From: Burkholderia sp. Bp8963
Lineage (GTDB): Bacteria > Pseudomonadota > Gammaproteobacteria > Burkholderiales > Burkholderiaceae
Assembly: GCF_003854275.1 (NCBI RefSeq)
Contig: NZ_QTQP01000001.1
Location: forward strand, 124,001-188,000
Direction of reading: 5' to 3'
DNA: 64,000 nucleotides
The position numbers and the translations under genes were made by a program. Every line of letters starts with the position of its first letter. Within the stretch, counting starts at the first letter, position 1. Shown piece by piece: positions 63,521 to 64,000 of this stretch. The notes beneath the pieces are model-generated. The model was not told where the DNA came from. It did not search any database and saw only the letters and a program-made list of their open reading frames with translations.

Positions 63521-64000
63521 TTGAACCCGAACCGTACAAAGAAACAACTGGCACAGCTGGCGTGTGCGCTCGCGGCGCTTTGCCCCGTCGCCGCAGTGCG
63601 CGCACAACCGCCGCCACAATCGGCGTCGGCGGTCAGGGTCGCGCCGGGCGTGATCCGGCCCGGCGCGACTGGTGACGAAGCCGGGCTGACGCGCCGGCCG
63701 ACCGGCATCGACGTGGAGTTCGTCGACCGGGCCGGCATGGCCGGCAAGACCGAACTGCTGGCGAGCCAGCTCGCGCTCGAACGTTCAGCGAATCGCGACG
63801 TGAAGGCATTCGCGCACAGGATGGTCGACGATCACGGCGGCATCGCCGGTGCGCTGCGCGAGCTTGGCGCACGCAAGGGCGTGCCGGTGCAGACGAAGTC
63901 GCTCGTCGATCCGGCGCTCGAGGCGCTGCGGCGCAAGGAAGGGCACGCGTTCGACGTCGCGTATGTCGACCTCGTCGGACCGGCCGCGCACGAGCAGGCG
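63521..64000 (+). CDS. DUF4142 secreted protein, partial at window end
   Basis: 160 codons are visible and the frame is open at the window edge. The start is TTG 63521, supported by a strong AAGGAGG (63509-63515) and by an immediate signal peptide (KKQLAQLACALAALCPVAAVRA-Q). The mature part has the DUF4142 pattern: GMAGKTELLASQLALERSANRDVKAFAHRMVDDH. Related proteins are periplasmic or outer-membrane, with no established role. The rare start may lower expression or be a recent change. Confidence 0.8.
   Translation, partial: MNPNRTKKQLAQLACALAALCPVAAVRAQPPPQSASAVRVAPGVIRPGATGDEAGLTRRPTGIDVEFVDRAGMAGKTELLASQLALERSANRDVKAFAHRMVDDHGGIAGALRELGARKGVPVQTKSLVDPALEALRRKEGHAFDVAYVDLVGPAAHEQA

Overview
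The window is GC-rich (about two thirds G+C by eye), densely packed, and reads as a stretch of a Burkholderia genome, most likely Burkholderia cepacia complex. This rests on codon use, several DUF4148 small secreted proteins, a Gram-negative trimeric-type porin, FUSC/LysR and EamA paralogues, and a cluster of Anr/FNR-controlled universal stress proteins like those known from Burkholderia low-oxygen persistence. Replicon and species cannot be fixed from the sequence alone. No rRNA, tRNA, CRISPR array or intact insertion sequence was seen.

Layout. 0-4 kb: a small HTH protein with a DUF4180 protein, a DMT exporter, a decayed AEC transporter, a 291-bp nested inverted-repeat element, and a LysR gene whose stop codon lies inside that element. 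4.3-6.5 kb: a 34-bp perfect palindrome, a paired 13-bp inverted repeat, and a DUF2239-carotenoid oxygenase operon. 6.6-12 kb: LysE exporter, a divergent AraC/P450 pair, a SAM methyltransferase and a small secreted protein. 12-17.5 kb: FUSC efflux protein with divergent LysR, a DUF4148 protein and a porin. 17.7-24 kb: VOC protein, cytosine deaminase, di-haem peroxidase, AcpA-type phosphoesterase and a DMT exporter. 24-29 kb: ISAs1-type transposase remnant, a lipoprotein, and a Lrp regulator divergent from an aromatic amino acid permease and aminotransferase.

29.3-32.1 kb holds an Anr/FNR regulator with a lone receiver protein, an HPF-like protein and the first of three FNR-type promoters. The other two stand before the universal stress protein genes at 47.3 and 52.5 kb. 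Two of the three have the same 35-base spacing to an identical TCTATGCT -10 region. 32.2-36.6 kb is a trans-3-hydroxy-L-proline catabolic cluster (Pyr2C reductase, GntR regulator, periplasmic binding protein, and a dehydratase with the diagnostic Cys-to-Thr change) with matching operator-like inverted repeats.

36.8-44.2 kb has a class A penicillin-binding protein, a PilZ protein, a second DUF4148 protein, a DUF1326/DUF2182/DMT group and an LprI-like protein. 44.2-56.5 kb carries a two-component system, the stress proteins, a membrane zinc-ribbon protein, a DedA-rhodanese fusion, an amino acid permease behind a CCGGA-repeat region, a wrecked BON-domain gene, an 846-base stretch without a convincing gene, and a DUF3562-alcohol dehydrogenase pair. 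The last 7 kb is sensory: a dCache chemoreceptor, a receiver-less sigma-54 activator, an NtrC-type regulator with a hybrid kinase, and the start of a DUF4142 gene that opens with TTG and runs off the end.

The clearest new-looking objects are the nested hairpin element at 3009-3299, the paired dyad before the DUF2239-carotenoid oxygenase operon, the 34-bp palindrome next to it, and the spacing-conserved Anr promoters.
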